A stretch of DNA of 51,048 nucleotides from Deltaproteobacteria bacterium (lineage in GTDB: Bacteria > Desulfobacterota > Syntrophia > Syntrophales > UBA5619): contig JAKAFS010000019.1 in the NCBI GenBank assembly GCA_021817825.1, positions 1 to 51,048 on the forward strand, in the 5' to 3' direction. Shown piece by piece: positions 16,466 through 24,715 of this stretch (position 1 is its first letter; the number at the start of each line of letters is the position of its first letter). The position numbers and the translations under genes were made by a program. The notes under the pieces were generated by a model. It searched no databases. It was not told where the DNA came from and worked only from the letters and a program-made list of their open reading frames with translations.

Positions 16466-17484
16466 ATACCAAGACGATCTATGCAAAGGATGTCAAGAGC
16501 GGCGACAAGGTCAACGAGGTCTTTCTGGCGGCGGACAAGAGTCTGGCCTATTCCCAGAAGGGTTCTCCCTATCTGAATCTCCGCCTGCGGGACAAGACGG
16601 GCGATCTGGACGGAAAGGTCTGGGACAACGCCCTTAGCTGGGACAAGGCCTTCAAGAAAGGCGACCTCATCCGCATCCAGGCGCGGGCGCTCAGTTTCAA
16701 GAACGCCGTGCAGTTGTCGATCATCGAACTGAGGAAGGTCGAAGACGGGGAAGTCGATCTGGGCGACTATTTTCAGGTGGCCCGGGGGGACCTCGCGCAG
16801 ATGTTCGCGGCGCTCCTCGATTTCTGCGGGCAGGTGAAGTCCCCCTGCCTGGCGGCGCTGCTGCGCTCCTTTTTCGAGGACGAGACCCTGGCGGCCCTCT
16901 TCCGGCGGGCGCCGGCGGCCAAGGCATTCCACCACAACTACATCGGCGGGCTTCTGGAGCACACCCTCTCGGTCGTTCGCCTGACCGATCGGGCGGCCGC
17001 CCATTACCCGGGGGTGAACCGGGATCTGCTCATCACCGGCGCCCTCCTGCACGACATCGGCAAGATCCATGAATTTTCCTATGACCGGATCGTGGAGTAC
17101 AGCGACGAGGGACGGCTGGTCGGCCATATCGTCATGGGCGTCGAGATGATCGATCGGCGGATCGCCGCGATTCCCGATTTCCCGGCGCAGACGGCGATGG
17201 AACTGCGCCACCTGATCTTGAGCCACCACGGGGTCCTCGAATACGGTTCGCCCAAACGACCCAAGACGCTCGAAGCCCTGATCGTCCACCACATCGACAA
17301 CATGGACGCCAATGTCAACGCTTTCCAGGAGACCATTCGGGGCGCCCGGGGCGAAGAGTCGGACTGGACCCCCTACCATCGCCTCTTCGACCGGTATATT
17401 TACAAGGGCCGGCCGTCGAGCAACGACAGTTGCGGCGGCGCCGATGTCCCGCCGGAGCCGCCGCCGGCGGCGGGAGAACCCTGA
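16462..17484 (+). CDS. OB-fold plus HD-domain 3'-5' exoribonuclease-like protein (YhaM type)
   Basis: A 340-residue protein of the YhaM type. An OB-fold occupies about residues 8-95 (the LNLRLRDKTGDLDGKVWD strand pattern), and a metal-dependent HD phosphohydrolase domain covers about 150-300: HHNYIGGLLEHTLSVVRL, then ALLHDIGK, then LSHHGVLEYGSPKRPKTLEA and HHIDNMDANV. Relatives degrade RNA from the 3' end. The TTG start at 16462 overlaps the fdhD stop by four bases and has AGGAAGGA upstream, so it is translationally coupled to fdhD. A longer frame lies inside fdhD and is rejected. Confidence 0.85.
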   Translation: MNTKTIYAKDVKSGDKVNEVFLAADKSLAYSQKGSPYLNLRLRDKTGDLDGKVWDNALSWDKAFKKGDLIRIQARALSFKNAVQLSIIELRKVEDGEVDLGDYFQVARGDLAQMFAALLDFCGQVKSPCLAALLRSFFEDETLAALFRRAPAAKAFHHNYIGGLLEHTLSVVRLTDRAAAHYPGVNRDLLITGALLHDIGKIHEFSYDRIVEYSDEGRLVGHIVMGVEMIDRRIAAIPDFPAQTAMELRHLILSHHGVLEYGSPKRPKTLEALIVHHIDNMDANVNAFQETIRGARGEESDWTPYHRLFDRYIYKGRPSSNDSCGGADVPPEPPPAAGEP

Positions 17485-17698
17485 AGCGACCTCTTGCCCA
17501 TCGATGGCGGAACAGGGCGACCAGCGCCTGCCGGTCGGGCATCCTGGCCGACGGCGGAAAACGCTATCTTCGCCATCGGCCGAGGCCTTTTGGCCCGCAA
17601 AAGCCCTGAGATTTCCCTTTGCGGAGGTGGTAAAGTGTGATAGGAACGCCCGGTTATGGCCGCGGGCATTCGCGGACGGTCGTGGTGGGGTGAGGTGG

Positions 17699-18820
17699 AT
17701 GGCGGCAACGAGCGAGGGGAAGGCGGAGGGGCGCCGGTGCAACGGACGGCCCTGGGACGGGATCGCCGATGAGCTGTGGAGCGATTGGCGGTGGCAGTTC
17801 CGCAACCGGATCCGTTCCCTCAAGAAACTCTCGGCGGTGCTGGAACGCCCGGTGGCGTCGCTCGCCGCCTGGAGCCCCGTGATCCGCGCCTATCCCTTTG
17901 CCGTCACCCCCTACTACCTTTCCCTCCTCGATCCGGCCGACCCGGTTGATCCGCTGCGCCGGCAGTGCTTTCCCGACCCCCGGGAGATCGATCCCGCCGC
18001 GGCCGGGAGCGAGGATCCCCTGGACGAAGAGGGGGCCATGCCGGTGCCGGGTCTGGTCCATCGCTATCCGGACCGCTGCCTGGTGATCGCGACCGGCGTC
18101 TGCGCCCTCTACTGCCGTCATTGCAACCGGAAACGGATGTGGCGCCGCAAGGAGCCGGGGGGGACCCGGGAGCGGCTCCAGACGATGGTGGATTACATCG
18201 CCCGGACACCGCAGTTGCGGGAGGTCATCGTCTCCGGTGGGGACCCGCTGCTCTTGTCCGAGCGGCTCCTGGACTGGTTTCTGGGGGCCCTGCGGGCGAT
18301 TCCCCATGTGGAGGTCTTGCGGATCGGAAGCCGGGCGCCGGTCACGTTGCCGATGCGCGTGACGCCGGGCCTTTGCGCGATGCTCCAGCGGCATCGCCCC
18401 CTGTGGCTCAACACCCAGTTCAACCATCCCCGCGAGCTCACCCCCGAGGCGGCGGCAGCCTGTGAACGGCTGCTGATGGCCGGGATTCCGGTTTCCAACC
18501 AGTCGGTCCTGCTCAAGGGGATCAACGACGATTACGAGACGATGCGGGCGCTGCTCTACGGCCTGGAGCGGATCTCGGTGCGGCCCTACTACCTCTTCCA
18601 ATGCGATCCGGTGCGGGGGACGGACCATTTCCGGGCCGAGATTTGGAACGGGATGGGGATCATGGAGCGGCTCTGGCGGAACCTGTCGGGCCTCTGCCTT
18701 CCCCGGTATGTCCTGGATTGTCCGGGCGGGCGGGGAAAAATTCCGCTGCAACCCATTTCCCTCCTGCCCGAGGGGGAAGCGGGGAAACATTCTTTTGACA
18801 AGACAGGGCGGATGGATTAA
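17699..18820 (+). CDS. epmB: EF-P (R)-beta-lysine generating aminomutase EpmB (KamA family)
   Basis: A 373-residue radical SAM lysine 2,3-aminomutase. The cluster-binding motif CxxxCxxC is at Cys135, Cys139 and Cys142 in GVCALYCRHCNRKR. The SGGDPLLLS motif and the GRGKIPLQP segment near the C-terminus, which holds the PLP-binding lysine, are typical. The length matches the shorter EpmB rather than catabolic KamA (about 415 residues), and the gene directly precedes efp and epmA, so the product most likely makes (R)-beta-lysine for EF-P. The ATG at 17699 has GGTGAGGTGG upstream; earlier codons overlap the HD gene and lack similarity. Confidence 0.92.
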   Translation: MAATSEGKAEGRRCNGRPWDGIADELWSDWRWQFRNRIRSLKKLSAVLERPVASLAAWSPVIRAYPFAVTPYYLSLLDPADPVDPLRRQCFPDPREIDPAAAGSEDPLDEEGAMPVPGLVHRYPDRCLVIATGVCALYCRHCNRKRMWRRKEPGGTRERLQTMVDYIARTPQLREVIVSGGDPLLLSERLLDWFLGALRAIPHVEVLRIGSRAPVTLPMRVTPGLCAMLQRHRPLWLNTQFNHPRELTPEAAAACERLLMAGIPVSNQSVLLKGINDDYETMRALLYGLERISVRPYYLFQCDPVRGTDHFRAEIWNGMGIMERLWRNLSGLCLPRYVLDCPGGRGKIPLQPISLLPEGEAGKHSFDKTGRMD

Positions 18821-18924
18821 GAAATACAACAGGATGTGCGGGGAAAATCCTCCGTCTCGTCGAAAAGAGGACATCCGGAAGCGGCGGCGCGCCGCAGTCA
18901 ATCAACAAGGAGAAGGGGAGCAAT

Positions 18925-19488
18925 ATGTACGCAGCCAGTGATTTGAGAAAAGGCTTACGGATCAAGTTGGAAAACGATCCTTACATCATTACGGAATTCA
19001 ATTTCGTCAAGCCGGGGAAGGGACAGGCCCTTTACCGCTGCAAACTGAAGAACATGATCAACGGCAACCAGTTCGAGAGGACCTTCCGTTCCGTCGATAA
19101 CTTCGAGTCGGCCGATCTACAGGAAAAGAAGATGCAGTACCTCTACCAGGAAGAGGGGAAGTACTGCTTCATGGACAATACTTCCTATGAGCAGGTTTTC
19201 CTCTCCGACGACCAGGTCGGCGATGCGAAGAATTTCCTTTTGGACAACATCGAGGTGGAGATCCTTTTCTTCGAGGACCGGCCGCTGGGGATCAGCCTCC
19301 CCAACTTCATCGACGTGACGGTCATCAAGGCCGATCCCTGGGCCAAGGGCGATTCGGTCTCGGGGAATACGAAACCCGTGACGATCCAGACGGGCTACCA
19401 GCTCCAGGTCCCCCCGTTCATCGAAGAAGGGGAAAAGATCCGGGTCGATACCCGCAGCGGGGAGTACCTGACGCGGGTCAAGGGATAA
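18925..19488 (+). CDS. efp: Translation elongation factor P
   Basis: A 187-residue EF-P, which rescues ribosomes stalled at polyproline. It has the KOW-like N-domain and two OB-folds of normal length. The modification loop reads KPGKGQALYRCKLKN; Lys32 in PGKGQ corresponds to the lysine that receives beta-lysine in E. coli (Lys34). The C-terminal signature region GYQLQVPPFIEEGEKIRVDTRSGEYL is present in part. AAGGAGAAGGGG precedes the ATG. It is flanked by epmB and epmA, giving the writer enzymes on both sides. Confidence 0.97.
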   Translation: MYAASDLRKGLRIKLENDPYIITEFNFVKPGKGQALYRCKLKNMINGNQFERTFRSVDNFESADLQEKKMQYLYQEEGKYCFMDNTSYEQVFLSDDQVGDAKNFLLDNIEVEILFFEDRPLGISLPNFIDVTVIKADPWAKGDSVSGNTKPVTIQTGYQLQVPPFIEEGEKIRVDTRSGEYLTRVKG

Positions 19489-19490
19489 CC

Positions 19491-20414
19491 GTGGATGAAG
19501 ATTGGCGGCTGGCGGCAAAAGCGGAAGCGCTGAGTGTTCGCGCGGCGATGCTGCGTGCCCTTCGCGGCTTCTTCCAGGAGCGGAATTTTCTCGAGATCGA
19601 CACACCCCTCCGGATTCCGGCGCCGGCGCCGGAATCCCATATCGATCCGATTGCCGCCGGCGACTGGTTTCTCCAGACCTCCCCGGAGCTGTGCATGAAA
19701 AGGCTCCTGGCGGCCGGGTATCGGAACATCTTCCAGATCTGCAAATGTTTCCGCGCCCGTGAACGGGGCGACCGCCACCTTCCCGAGTTCACCATGCTCG
19801 AATGGTACCGCGCCGGCGTCGATTACCGGACGCTGATGGATGACTGCGAGGCCCTGATCGCCCGCGTGGCCGCGGATAGGGGGTTCGGCGGCGTCATCGT
19901 CCGGGAGGGGGCGCGGATCAGCCTGGCGCCTCCCTGGGAACGGCTCACCGTCCGGGAGGCCTTCGCGCGATATGCGGCCTGCGACGTCGAGAGGGCCTTG
20001 CAGGAGGATCGCTTCGACGAGATCATGGTCGAGGCCATCGAGCCCCGTCTGGGGGTCGAGCGGCCCACCTTCCTTTATGAATATCCGGCGTCCCTCGGCG
20101 CCCTGGCCCGCCTGAAGGCGGATGATCCCCGGGTTGCCGAACGCTTCGAACTCTACATTGCCGGTTTGGAGCTGGCCAACGCCTTTTCCGAACTGACCGA
20201 TGCCGCCGAGCAGCGCCGCCGTTTCGCGGCCGTCCGCCGCGACCGCGCGCGGCATCATCTCCCCGCCACCCCCATGCCGGAGCCCTTTCTCGAAGCCCTG
20301 CCCCGCATGCCCGAAGCCGCCGGGATCGCCCTGGGGCTCGACCGTCTGGCCATGCTTCTGACCGACAAGGCTTCCATCGACGCCGTGGTGGCCTTTACGC
20401 CGGAGATGCTCTGA
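19491..20414 (+). CDS. epmA: EF-P lysyltransferase EpmA (GenX/PoxA)
   Basis: A 307-residue truncated class II lysyl-tRNA synthetase homologue that lacks the anticodon-binding domain and attaches beta-lysine to EF-P. Visible motifs are the motif 1-like ETDTP-type start (LEIDTPLRIPAPAPESHID), motif 2 (FRARERGDRHLPEFTMLEWY) and motif 3 (GIALGLDRLAMLL). It begins with GTG two bases after the efp stop, so the two are tightly coupled. No EpmC hydroxylase is seen, which is common outside the enterobacteria. Confidence 0.95.
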   Translation: MDEDWRLAAKAEALSVRAAMLRALRGFFQERNFLEIDTPLRIPAPAPESHIDPIAAGDWFLQTSPELCMKRLLAAGYRNIFQICKCFRARERGDRHLPEFTMLEWYRAGVDYRTLMDDCEALIARVAADRGFGGVIVREGARISLAPPWERLTVREAFARYAACDVERALQEDRFDEIMVEAIEPRLGVERPTFLYEYPASLGALARLKADDPRVAERFELYIAGLELANAFSELTDAAEQRRRFAAVRRDRARHHLPATPMPEPFLEALPRMPEAAGIALGLDRLAMLLTDKASIDAVVAFTPEML

Positions 20415-20440
20415 GCGGTCCTCCTCTTCTGTATCGGTCC

Positions 20441-20469
20441 TTGACAAGGGCCGACTTTTCCATTAGATG
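20441..20469 (+). promoter_or_regulatory. Predicted promoter of the tol-pal operon
   Basis: A perfect TTGACA at 20441-20446 is followed after 17 bases by TAGATG at 20464-20469. It lies in the 95-base gap between epmA and tolQ, about 40 bases before the tolQ start. Confidence 0.5.
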
Positions 20470-20509
20470 AAACGTCAATTGTTATCATCCTCGTAGAAGG
20501 AGCGCGAAT

Positions 20510-21259
20510 GTGAAAGATATTTCGTCGGTAGCTGCGGTGGATCTGGGAGGAAACTTTCACGGCAGTCTAGTGGATATGGTCCTGGGCGCAGGCCCGGTCG
20601 TGCAACTGGTGTTGCTGCTCTTGTTCGCCTTTTCCGTCATCTCCTGGGCGATCATCCTGATGAAATGGTTCAATATCAGGAAGGTCCGCCGGGAAAATGC
20701 GCTCTTCCTCGCCGCCTACATGAAGAGCACGAAACTCGCGGATATCGCGCCGGAAGCGAAAAAGTACCGTGCGTCGACCCTGGCCGAGGTCTTTCGCGCC
20801 GGCTTTGGGGAGTTGGCCAAGATGACCCGGGGGAGGAGCAATCCTTCGGGACGGGAAGCGGCGGATGCGGGCGGTCAGGTCGTGGAGATCGCCGGCCTCG
20901 ACAATGTCGAGCGGGCGATGAACCGGGCCTGCGGGTCGGAGGCCGCGAAGCTTGAGGCGGCCATCGGCTTTCTGGCGACGACCGGGAGCGCCAGCCCCTT
21001 TATCGGGCTCTTCGGCACCGTCTGGGGGATCATGGATACCTTCAAGGGGATCGGCGCCCGCGGGTCGGCGACCCTGGCCGTCGTGGCGCCCGGCATTTCG
21101 GAGGCGCTCATCGCGACGGCGGCGGGTCTCGCGGCGGCCATCCCGGCCGTCATCTTCTATAATTACTACCTGAACCGGGTCAAGGGCATGACCCTGGAGA
21201 TGGACAGCTTCGCTTCCGAGTTGCTCAACATCGTCGAACGTTTCTATGTGAAGCGGTGA
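20510..21259 (+). CDS. tolQ: TolQ (MotA/TolQ/ExbB proton channel)
   Basis: A 249-residue inner-membrane subunit of the proton-driven Tol motor that keeps the outer membrane tethered during division. Three membrane helices are visible: residues ~22-46, ~150-175 (FLATTGSASPFIGLFGTVWG) and ~185-215 (APGISEALIATAAGLAAAIP). The GLFGTVWGIM and ISEALIATAAGL motifs are characteristic. The GTG start has GAAGGAGCGCGAAT upstream. The stop overlaps the tolR start by four bases. Confidence 0.95.
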   Translation: MKDISSVAAVDLGGNFHGSLVDMVLGAGPVVQLVLLLLFAFSVISWAIILMKWFNIRKVRRENALFLAAYMKSTKLADIAPEAKKYRASTLAEVFRAGFGELAKMTRGRSNPSGREAADAGGQVVEIAGLDNVERAMNRACGSEAAKLEAAIGFLATTGSASPFIGLFGTVWGIMDTFKGIGARGSATLAVVAPGISEALIATAAGLAAAIPAVIFYNYYLNRVKGMTLEMDSFASELLNIVERFYVKR

Positions 21260-21690
21260 GGGCCGTGAAAACCACTCGACGCAGAAATTTACAGGACGAT
21301 CGGCCCATGGCCGAGATCAATGTCACCCCCCTGGTGGACGTGATGCTCGTGCTCTTGATCATCTTCATGGTGACGGCGCCGATGATGCAGATGGGGATCG
21401 ACGTCAACCTGCCCCGCGTCAAGGCGAAAAGCGTGGATGTGGCTGAGGAAAAGCTGGTCTTGACCGTCAACGGGGCCAAAGAGATCTTCCTCAACAAGAG
21501 CAAACTGCCGCTGACGGATCTGGGCGCGAAGCTGGAGGCGATCTTCGCTTCCCGGATCGAACGCGAGGTCTACATGCGGGCGGACAAGAACGTTCCCTAC
21601 GGATTCGTCGTCGAGGTCATGGCCGAGGTGCGAAAGGCCGGCGTCGACAAGTTGGGGATGATTACCGAACCGCCAGAGGAACGCAGGTAA
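21256..21690 (+). CDS. tolR: TolR (ExbD/TolR family)
   Basis: A 144-residue single-pass protein with the typical AEINVTPLVDVMLVLLIIFM stretch, in which the aspartate of PLVDVML takes part in proton transfer. A short periplasmic domain follows, ending with PYGFVVEVMAEVRKAGVDKL. Two GTG starts are possible (21256 and 21265); the first overlaps the tolQ stop and is kept. The stop overlaps the tolA start by one base. Confidence 0.95.
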   Translation: MRAVKTTRRRNLQDDRPMAEINVTPLVDVMLVLLIIFMVTAPMMQMGIDVNLPRVKAKSVDVAEEKLVLTVNGAKEIFLNKSKLPLTDLGAKLEAIFASRIEREVYMRADKNVPYGFVVEVMAEVRKAGVDKLGMITEPPEERR

Positions 21691-22451
21691 TGTCTGATCC
21701 GGTCGGGGAGAGACGCGACGGAATGCCTCTGAGCGGCGGTGTAATGCTCCTGTCTTTGCTGCTCCACCTGGCGATCCTCTCCCTGGTCTTTTTTTCCCCC
21801 TCCTTCCCCTCCCCGAAAGTGACCTTCGGGCCCGTCTATACGGTCTCTCTGGTCAATCTGCCCGCCGATGCCTTGACACAGAAGAACGATACCGCCGTGG
21901 CGAAGGAGTTGATGACCGAAGAGCGTCCCGAAAGGGTTTTCAAAAAGCAGTCCGATCCGGCGGCCGCGATTCCCATCCGCAGCATGGAATCCCGGAAAAA
22001 GCCGGACCGGACCCTCGAAAAGGCGATGGAAGAGATTCGGCGAAAAGTGGCCGCTTCCGAGACGGCGAAGCCGGCGCCGGCCAAGGCCGCTCCGGAAAAG
22101 CCAGCGGCTTTGCCCGCTGCGTCCGCGGCCCAGGGCGGCAATGCCGGTGAAGTGAATGCGCAGCTGCGGGCCTATTATGCCCTGATCTGGTCGCGGATCA
22201 AGGGAAAATGGGCGCTTCCCCAGGGCATCCTGCCGGGGGAGGTTTTGGAGACGGTGATTCACGTGACCATCCTGCGCAGCGGGGCGGTGACGGAGATTAC
22301 CTTTGAAAAACGTTCGGGGAATCGTTATTTCGACGACTCCGCCATGAAGGCGATCCGCAAGGCGAGCCCCTTTCCGCCTCTGACGGCCGGCGTCGGAGAC
22401 AGCAGCATCGATGTGGGCATCCGCTTTCATTCTTCGGAGTTGAAACCGTGA
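21690..22451 (+). CDS. tolA: TolA/TonB-like periplasm-spanning protein
   Basis: A 253-residue protein with an N-terminal membrane anchor (residues ~18-36, VMLLSLLLHLAILSLVFF), an Ala/Lys/Pro-rich spacer around residues 105-150, and a TonB-like C-terminal domain (WSRIKGKWALP, then VTEITFEKRSGNRYFDDSAM). The position between tolR and tolB makes TolA the natural reading. It is much shorter than E. coli TolA (421 residues) because the helical middle domain is reduced. Confidence 0.88.
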   Translation: MSDPVGERRDGMPLSGGVMLLSLLLHLAILSLVFFSPSFPSPKVTFGPVYTVSLVNLPADALTQKNDTAVAKELMTEERPERVFKKQSDPAAAIPIRSMESRKKPDRTLEKAMEEIRRKVAASETAKPAPAKAAPEKPAALPAASAAQGGNAGEVNAQLRAYYALIWSRIKGKWALPQGILPGEVLETVIHVTILRSGAVTEITFEKRSGNRYFDDSAMKAIRKASPFPPLTAGVGDSSIDVGIRFHSSELKP

Positions 22452-23797
22452 CGGTCATTGTTGGAAAAAGGGGTGCGGACATGGACGGTAAAAAAGGTTG
22501 GGCGCTCGCGACGCTCATCGCGCTCATCTTGTGGCTCGCCGGTCCGGCCTACGGGAAGGTCTATCTCGATATCGATTCCCCCGCCTTTCAGCGGTTCCCG
22601 ATCGCCATCACCGATTTTCGGCCCCTGAAGCCGGAGGCCCCGAAGGGCGATCTGTCCCTCTGGCTTTCCGAAACCCTCGCCCGGCAGCTGAACATCACGG
22701 GCTATTTCAGCCTCATCGACAAGAAGGCCTTCCTGGAGGATCCCGCCACGGCGGGAATCACCGCCGACGGAACGCGTTTCGCCGATTGGGCGACCATCGG
22801 CGCCGAGTACCTCATCAAAGGGGGCTTCCTCGTGGAAGGAAAGCAACTGACGACGGAGTTTCGCCTTTTCGATGTGGTGCGGGGGGAACTGGTCGTGGGA
22901 AAAAGGTATGTAGGGACGCCGGACGACAAAGGCCGGATGGTCACTCAGTTTGCCGGCGAAGTGCTTCAGGCCCTCACGGGGGAAGCGGGGCTCTTCGACA
23001 CCCGGATCGTCTTTGTCAAGAAAACGGGCTCGGCGGCGGATCTCTATACGATCAATTTCGACGGCTCCGACCTGAAGCGGGTCACCGATTACCGGGCGCT
23101 GACCCTCGCGCCGCGCTGGTCCCCCGACGGCCGGAAGCTGGCGTTTACCTCCTATCGGGACGGCAATCCGGACCTCTTTATCCGTGATCTGTCCAGCGGC
23201 AAGACGGAAAAAATCGTTTCCTACCCGGGAGTCAACCTTCCCGGTTCCTGGTCCGGCGACGGCAAGCGGTTGCTGGTGACCCTGAGCCGCGACGGCAATC
23301 AGGAAATCTATGACATGAACGTGGAAAGCAGGCTGCTCCAGCGGCTGACGCGGGAATTTTCCATCGACGTCTCTCCGGTCCGCTCGCCCGACGAAAAACG
23401 GATCGCTTTTGTTTCGAACCGGGGCGGCTCCCCGCAGATCTATGTCATGGATGCCGACGGCGGCAACGTGCGGCGTTTGACCATGGACGGAAATTACAAC
23501 ACCTCGCCGGCCTGGTCCCCGAAGGGGAAGAAGATCGCCTACGAGGGGTCCGTCAACGGTCGCTTCCAGATTTTCGTGATCGATGAAGAAGGGGGCGTTC
23601 CCCAGCAGTTGACCTTCGAAGCGGGCGATCATGAATCCCCTTCCTGGTCGCCCGATGGGCGGTACCTGGTCTACACCGTCCGGGGCTACGGCCGCAGCCG
23701 CGTCGAGATCATCAATGCCGGCGGCCAGAACCCCCGTCTGCTGCAAGAGGGAAACGACGGCTGTCTGAGCCCCGCCTGGTCCCCCCATCTGCGGTGA
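22448..23797 (+). CDS. tolB: TolB periplasmic beta-propeller protein
   Basis: A 449-residue Tol-Pal protein. An N-terminal domain is followed by a six-bladed propeller whose repeats are easy to see, for example RWSPDGRKLAFTSYRDGNPD, SRDGNQEIYDMN, SNRGGSPQIYVMDADGGNVR and PSWSPDGRYLVYT. The GTG at 22448 has GGAG at a good distance and overlaps the tolA stop; an ATG at 22481 would place the signal peptide (ALATLIALILWLAGPAYG) closer to the N-terminus and remains possible. It binds Pal at the outer membrane. Confidence 0.95.
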   Translation: MTVIVGKRGADMDGKKGWALATLIALILWLAGPAYGKVYLDIDSPAFQRFPIAITDFRPLKPEAPKGDLSLWLSETLARQLNITGYFSLIDKKAFLEDPATAGITADGTRFADWATIGAEYLIKGGFLVEGKQLTTEFRLFDVVRGELVVGKRYVGTPDDKGRMVTQFAGEVLQALTGEAGLFDTRIVFVKKTGSAADLYTINFDGSDLKRVTDYRALTLAPRWSPDGRKLAFTSYRDGNPDLFIRDLSSGKTEKIVSYPGVNLPGSWSGDGKRLLVTLSRDGNQEIYDMNVESRLLQRLTREFSIDVSPVRSPDEKRIAFVSNRGGSPQIYVMDADGGNVRRLTMDGNYNTSPAWSPKGKKIAYEGSVNGRFQIFVIDEEGGVPQQLTFEAGDHESPSWSPDGRYLVYTVRGYGRSRVEIINAGGQNPRLLQEGNDGCLSPAWSPHLR

Positions 23798-23854
23798 GCG
23801 CTGGCCCTAATGGACCATATTTACTGGACAAATAAAAAAAAAGGCCCTTTTTGG

Positions 23855-23883
23855 TTGATTTTTGCTCCTAGTAGTGGTTTATT
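23855..23883 (+). promoter_or_regulatory. Possible separate promoter for pal
   Basis: TTGATT (23855-23860) and TTTATT (23878-23883) are 17 bases apart in an unusually AT-rich 149-base gap between tolB and pal. A separate promoter would allow pal to be made in excess over the Tol motor proteins. Sequence match only. Confidence 0.3.
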
Positions 23884-23946
23884 CTGCACCTAATCATTTT
23901 TTATTGAGTCACTAAAGTATCGTTAATTTTTATGAAAGGAGAATAT

Positions 23947-24597
23947 ATGATGAAAAAGCGCGTGTTGTGGGTAGGGCTCGTTGCCCTGGTTCTTTGCCTT
24001 TCCGTTACGTTTCTCACCGGTTGCTCCAAGAAGGCGGGACTGAAGTCGGAGGCACCCGTTGTGCAGGAGCAGAAGCAGCCGGCGGCTCAGGCGCCCGTAG
24101 CGGCGGATGATTCGGCTGCGCGGGCGAAGGCGCTTCGCGACAAGGAGTTGGCGGACAAAGCGGCGGCCGAAAAGGCAGCCAGGGAAGCGGCCGAGCGGGC
24201 CAAGCAGGAAGCGGCGGCCAAGGCGGCGGCGATCCTGAAGGAATTGCAGATCCCGGATGTCAATTTCGAGTTCGACAAGTACAATCTCACTCCCGAGGCG
24301 CAGGCGGTTCTGAAGGCGGGCGCTCCGGCTTATCTGAAATACACGAATTACAAGCTCGTCGTGGAAGGCCATTGCGATGAGCGCGGCACCGTGGAGTACA
24401 ACTTGGCGCTCGGCCAGAAGCGCGCCGACGAAGCCGCCAAGTTCCTCATCGATCTGGGCGTCCAGAAGGATCGGATCAAGACGATCAGCTACGGCAAGGA
24501 GATGCCTCTGGAAAAAGGACATGACGACGCGGCCTGGGCCAAAAACAGAAGAGCCCACTTCGTCGTTTTCCCCCCTCCGCCCCCTGGGACGAAGTAA
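23947..24597 (+). CDS. pal: Peptidoglycan-associated lipoprotein Pal
   Basis: A 216-residue lipoprotein. The start at 23947 (MMKKRVLW) is chosen because AAAGGAG lies 5-10 bases upstream; an earlier ATG at 23932 contains that site. The lipobox is LTGC near residue 27. An Ala/Lys/Glu-rich helical linker (about residues 45-95) leads into the OmpA-like peptidoglycan-binding domain: VNFEFDKYNLTPEA, VVEGHCDERGTVEYNLALG and NRRAHFVVFPPP. It anchors the outer membrane to the cell wall and to TolB. Confidence 0.96.
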   Translation: MMKKRVLWVGLVALVLCLSVTFLTGCSKKAGLKSEAPVVQEQKQPAAQAPVAADDSAARAKALRDKELADKAAAEKAAREAAERAKQEAAAKAAAILKELQIPDVNFEFDKYNLTPEAQAVLKAGAPAYLKYTNYKLVVEGHCDERGTVEYNLALGQKRADEAAKFLIDLGVQKDRIKTISYGKEMPLEKGHDDAAWAKNRRAHFVVFPPPPPGTK

Positions 24598-24612
24598 CAA
24601 CGCTGTACCCTG

Positions 24613-24649
24613 ATCCTGCGGGTCCGCCGTTTGCGCGGATCCGCAGGAT
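24613..24649 (+). terminator. 15-bp inverted repeat between pal and cpoB
   Basis: Bases 24613-24627 pair with 24635-24649 throughout, with one G-T wobble and a seven-base loop. The tail (TCACTTTGTGTG) is only moderately T-rich. It lies 15 bases after the pal stop and could attenuate readthrough into cpoB or stabilise the pal message. Confidence 0.5.
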
Positions 24650-24715
24650 TCACTTTGTGTGACCGTCCATAGCGGAAAAAAATCCCGAATCGGCCGCGCC
24701 GAGGAGGTCTGAACC

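Noticed and set aside
23836..23856. Terminator at the A-run/T-run after tolB
   Set aside because: AAAAAG/CTTTTT gives only a weak six-pair stem with a three-base loop; more likely AT-rich promoter DNA for pal.
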